Under the pieces are notes generated by a model. It saw nothing but the letters and a program-made list of their open reading frames with translations. It ran no database searches and was not told the origin of the DNA. Made by a program: the position numbers and the translations under genes. A stretch of DNA of 64,000 bases from NCBI GenBank assembly GCA_002842735.1, contig PHEB01000004.1, positions 1 through 64,000 on the forward strand. The letters are read 5' to 3'. The number at the start of each line of letters is the position of its first letter. The first letter of the stretch is position 1. Below, piece by piece: positions 62,287 to 64,000 of this stretch. Source of the stretch: Alphaproteobacteria bacterium HGW-Alphaproteobacteria-7. Lineage in GTDB: Bacteria; Pseudomonadota; Alphaproteobacteria; Sphingomonadales; Sphingomonadaceae.

Positions 62287-63353
62287 CCGCCGCGACAGCT
62301 GACATCGACGCCCGCGCTGCGGGTCTGGGCCTGTTCGAGAAATGGCTTTCGGTCTGGGTTGGCGGGGCGATCCTGGCCGGAATCGCGCTTGGCAACGCCG
62401 CGCCGGAATGGTTCGCCTCGCTCGCGGCCATCGAATACGCCTCGGTCAATCTCGTCGTCGCAGTGCTGATCTGGGCGATGATCTTCCCGATGATGGTCGC
62501 GGTCGATTTCGGCGCGGTGCGCCGGGTGGGCGACAAGCCAAAGGGTCTGATCATCACGCTGGTGGTGAACTGGCTGATCAAGCCGTTCACGATGGCGGCG
62601 CTGGGCGTGCTGTTCTTCGAGGTCCTCTTCGCCGACCTCATCGCGCCCGCCGACGCACAGCAATACATCGCTGGACTGATTCTGCTGGGGGCAGCCCCAT
62701 GCACCGCGATGGTATTTGTGTGGTCGCAGCTCACCAAGGGTGATCCGGCGTATACGCTGGTGCAGGTGGCGGCGAACGATCTCATCATGATCGTTGCCTT
62801 CGCTCCCATCGTCGCGCTGCTGCTGGGCGTTACTGACATTGCCGTGCCGTGGGAGACGTTACTCCTCTCGGTCGCGCTCTACGTGGTCGTCCCGCTCGCT
62901 GCAGGTGCTTTCGTGCGTCACCGGCTGCTCGCGACGCACGGCGGAAATGAAACGGCGGTGTCCGAATTTACGGCACGCCTGAAGCCGCTCTCGATCATCG
63001 GCCTGTTGCTGACGGTACTGCTGCTGTTCGGCTTCCAGGCCGAAACCATCGTCGCGCGACCGCTGCTGATCGCGCTGATCGCGGCGCCGATCATCGTCCA
63101 GAGCTATGGTATCTTCCTCATCGCCTATGGCTGGGCAAAGGCGTGGAAAGTGCCGCACGCGGTCGCCGCGCCCTGCGCGCTTATCGGCACGTCAAACTTT
63201 TTTGAACTGGCCGTCGCTGTGGCAATCGGACTGTTCGGGTTGGGAAGCGGTGCTGCTTTGGCTACCGTGGTCGGAGTGCTGGTCGAAGTGCCTGTAATGC
63301 TTTCGCTGGTCGCGATTGCCAACCGGACACGGGGCAGCTTTTCACGCGGCTAG
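62283..63353 (+). CDS. acr3: Acr3-type arsenite efflux transporter
   Basis: A 356-aa inner-membrane protein with about ten helices of the BART/Acr3 family, exporting As(OH)3 by proton motive force. The conserved Cys helix is [14 protein letters not shown]; other family parts are [20 protein letters not shown] near the start and the late [22 protein letters not shown]. Last gene of arsR-arsI-arsC-acr3. It converges on merR with 4 bases between stops. Confidence 0.95.
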   Translation: MTAATADIDARAAGLGLFEKWLSVWVGGAILAGIALGNAAPEWFASLAAIEYASVNLVVAVLIWAMIFPMMVAVDFGAVRRVGDKPKGLIITLVVNWLIKPFTMAALGVLFFEVLFADLIAPADAQQYIAGLILLGAAPCTAMVFVWSQLTKGDPAYTLVQVAANDLIMIVAFAPIVALLLGVTDIAVPWETLLLSVALYVVVPLAAGAFVRHRLLATHGGNETAVSEFTARLKPLSIIGLLLTVLLLFGFQAETIVARPLLIALIAAPIIVQSYGIFLIAYGWAKAWKVPHAVAAPCALIGTSNFFELAVAVAIGLFGLGSGAALATVVGVLVEVPVMLSLVAIANRTRGSFSRG

Positions 63354-63357
63354 AGCG

Positions 63358-63753
63358 TCAGACCGCCTCGGCGAGGCTCATAACCACTGGGCATTGGCCA
63401 TTTCGGTTTTCGCCGCAGCGCTCGACCAATGCCGCGAGGGCCGTCTCCATTTTCTCAAGATCGGCTATTTTGGCTCGCACTTTGGACAATTGCTCTACGG
63501 CAATCTGCTGAACCTGATCGCAATTCTCATCGGATTGCGGCGCGAGAGCAAGCAACGCCTGGACCTCTTGGAGAGAGAAGCCCAACTCGCGTGCGCGCCT
63601 CACGAAATGGAGGCGTTCGACGTCCTCCGGTCCGTAGTCGCGGTAGGCGCCCTTGCGTGGCGGCGAGCTGATAACGCCTATCCGTTCGTAGTACCGGATT
63701 GTCTCGATGTTGCATCCGGTGCGTTTCGCCACCTCGCCAATTTTCACATCCAC
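63358..63753 (-). CDS. merR: Mercury-responsive MerR regulator
   Basis: A 131-aa MerR protein: helix-turn-helix (KIGEVAKRTGCNIETIRYYERIGV, two segments), dimer helix and the three Hg(II)-binding cysteines C78 (DENCDQ), C113 and C121 (RCGENRNGQC), equivalent to C82/C117/C126 of the Tn501 protein. It represses and, with Hg(II), activates the divergent mer operon by untwisting the promoter. Its start faces the mer operator. Confidence 0.93.
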   Translation of the reverse strand: MDVKIGEVAKRTGCNIETIRYYERIGVISSPPRKGAYRDYGPEDVERLHFVRRARELGFSLQEVQALLALAPQSDENCDQVQQIAVEQLSKVRAKIADLEKMETALAALVERCGENRNGQCPVVMSLAEAV

Positions 63754-63757
63754 CCTC

Positions 63758-63788
63758 TTGAGTCTGTAGTTGCTACAGACTGTAGATA
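63758..63788 (+). promoter_or_regulatory. Mer operator/promoter with 19-bp spacer
   Basis: A -35-like TTGAGT (63758-63763) and a weak -10-like TAGATA (63783-63788) are 19 bases apart, the stretched spacing of MerR-controlled promoters. The spacer holds a perfect dyad with 9-bp arms, AGTCTGTAG (63761-63769) and CTACAGACT (63773-63781). Confidence 0.75.
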
Positions 63789-63822
63789 GGTGCGCGAATC
63801 GAGGTATGCAAAAGGACGAATG

Positions 63823-64000
63823 ATGCGCGGCTTCGGCACATGGTGGAACGGTTTGGCGACGGGCGGCGGCATTGCTGCCGCATTCGGGGCGGCAGTGTGC
63901 TGTGCGCTTCCTCTCGCCTTGGCCTCTGCCGGTGTGGGTTCTGCGTGGCTTGGCAGTATTTCGCCGGTCGTAGCTCCCTATCGCACGCCGCTATTGGTCC
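63823..64000 (+). CDS. merT: Mercuric transport protein MerT (5' part, cut by window edge)
   Basis: The frame runs to the window end (59 codons). It begins MRGFGTWWNGLATGG and holds the paired cysteines in the first membrane helix (FGAAVCCALPLALASAGVG) that carry Hg(II) inward to mercuric reductase. ATG 63823 has AAAGGA 6 bases upstream; the adjoining ATG 63820 is too close. Downstream genes (merP/merF/merA) would lie past the window. Confidence 0.85.
   Translation, partial: MRGFGTWWNGLATGGGIAAAFGAAVCCALPLALASAGVGSAWLGSISPVVAPYRTPLLV

Noticed and set aside
1..64000. CRISPR arrays, rRNA or tRNA genes, insertion-sequence transposases
   Set aside because: I read all intergenic stretches and saw no regularly spaced repeats, cloverleaf sequences or transposase genes.

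Overview
The window is GC-rich (AT-richer only in the mobile island and at the extreme left) and looks like the chromosome of an alphaproteobacterium of the order Sphingomonadales (Erythrobacteraceae/Sphingomonadaceae type). The evidence is the housekeeping gene set (lepA, topA, dprA, plsY, murI, a short-form 5-aminolevulinate synthase), the palindromic repeat containing CTTCGACAAGCTCAGG (three copies here), and the style of the ars, mer and mobilizable-island genes. I cannot fix the genus. No tRNA, rRNA or CRISPR array was found.

Layout. 1-7.5 kb: a small orphan ORF, lepA, and two tandem c-di-GMP proteins that each combine PAS-like, GGDEF, EAL and PilZ-like parts. 7.7-13.4 kb: a class II-like polyhydroxyalkanoate synthase with its intracellular depolymerase, a D-aminoacylase-type amidohydrolase and a DUF2855 protein. 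13.7-22.2 kb: a CheY-like regulator with a small partner, then topA, dprA, plsY, murI, hemA and a nitroreductase.

22.3-44.4 kb is an anaerobic/nitrate respiration island: class III ribonucleotide reductase (nrdD, nrdG); a [2Fe-2S] ferredoxin and a diiron ferritin-like protein; mobA facing a tightly overlapping minus-strand operon that reads narK (double length), narG, narH, narJ, narI, a parvulin, moaA, moaB, moeA; a divergent cysteine-free Crp/Fnr regulator; an outer-membrane porin; a small membrane protein; and nnrS. Five TTGAT-N4-(A/G)TCAA boxes lie at the promoters of this region, four of them perfect, and tie it into one Fnr/Dnr-type regulon.

44.5-50.4 kb: a membrane protein and an acyl-CoA catabolism cluster (AidB-like acyl-CoA dehydrogenase, acyl-CoA synthetase, TetR regulator, divergent crotonase) with a palindromic operator.

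About 50.8-60.7 kb is a roughly 10-kb integrative mobilizable element next to a broken hsdR: a P4-type integrase, two AlpA-like proteins, cargo (a phosphoribosyltransferase-like protein, a lipoprotein, a small membrane protein, and a HIRAN plus GIY-YIG nuclease), traD/traC, an oriT with an RSF1010/Ti-type nick region, a TraA relaxase-helicase and a DUF6118-like protein. It has no type IV secretion genes, so it should need a helper element to move. 60.9-64 kb holds an arsR-arsI-arsC-acr3 operon and the start of a mercury operon (merR, divergent merT cut by the window edge).

The strongest candidates for new biology are the HIRAN/GIY-YIG nuclease in the island cargo, and the anaerobically controlled ferredoxin plus diiron protein pair between nrdDG and the molybdenum cofactor genes.
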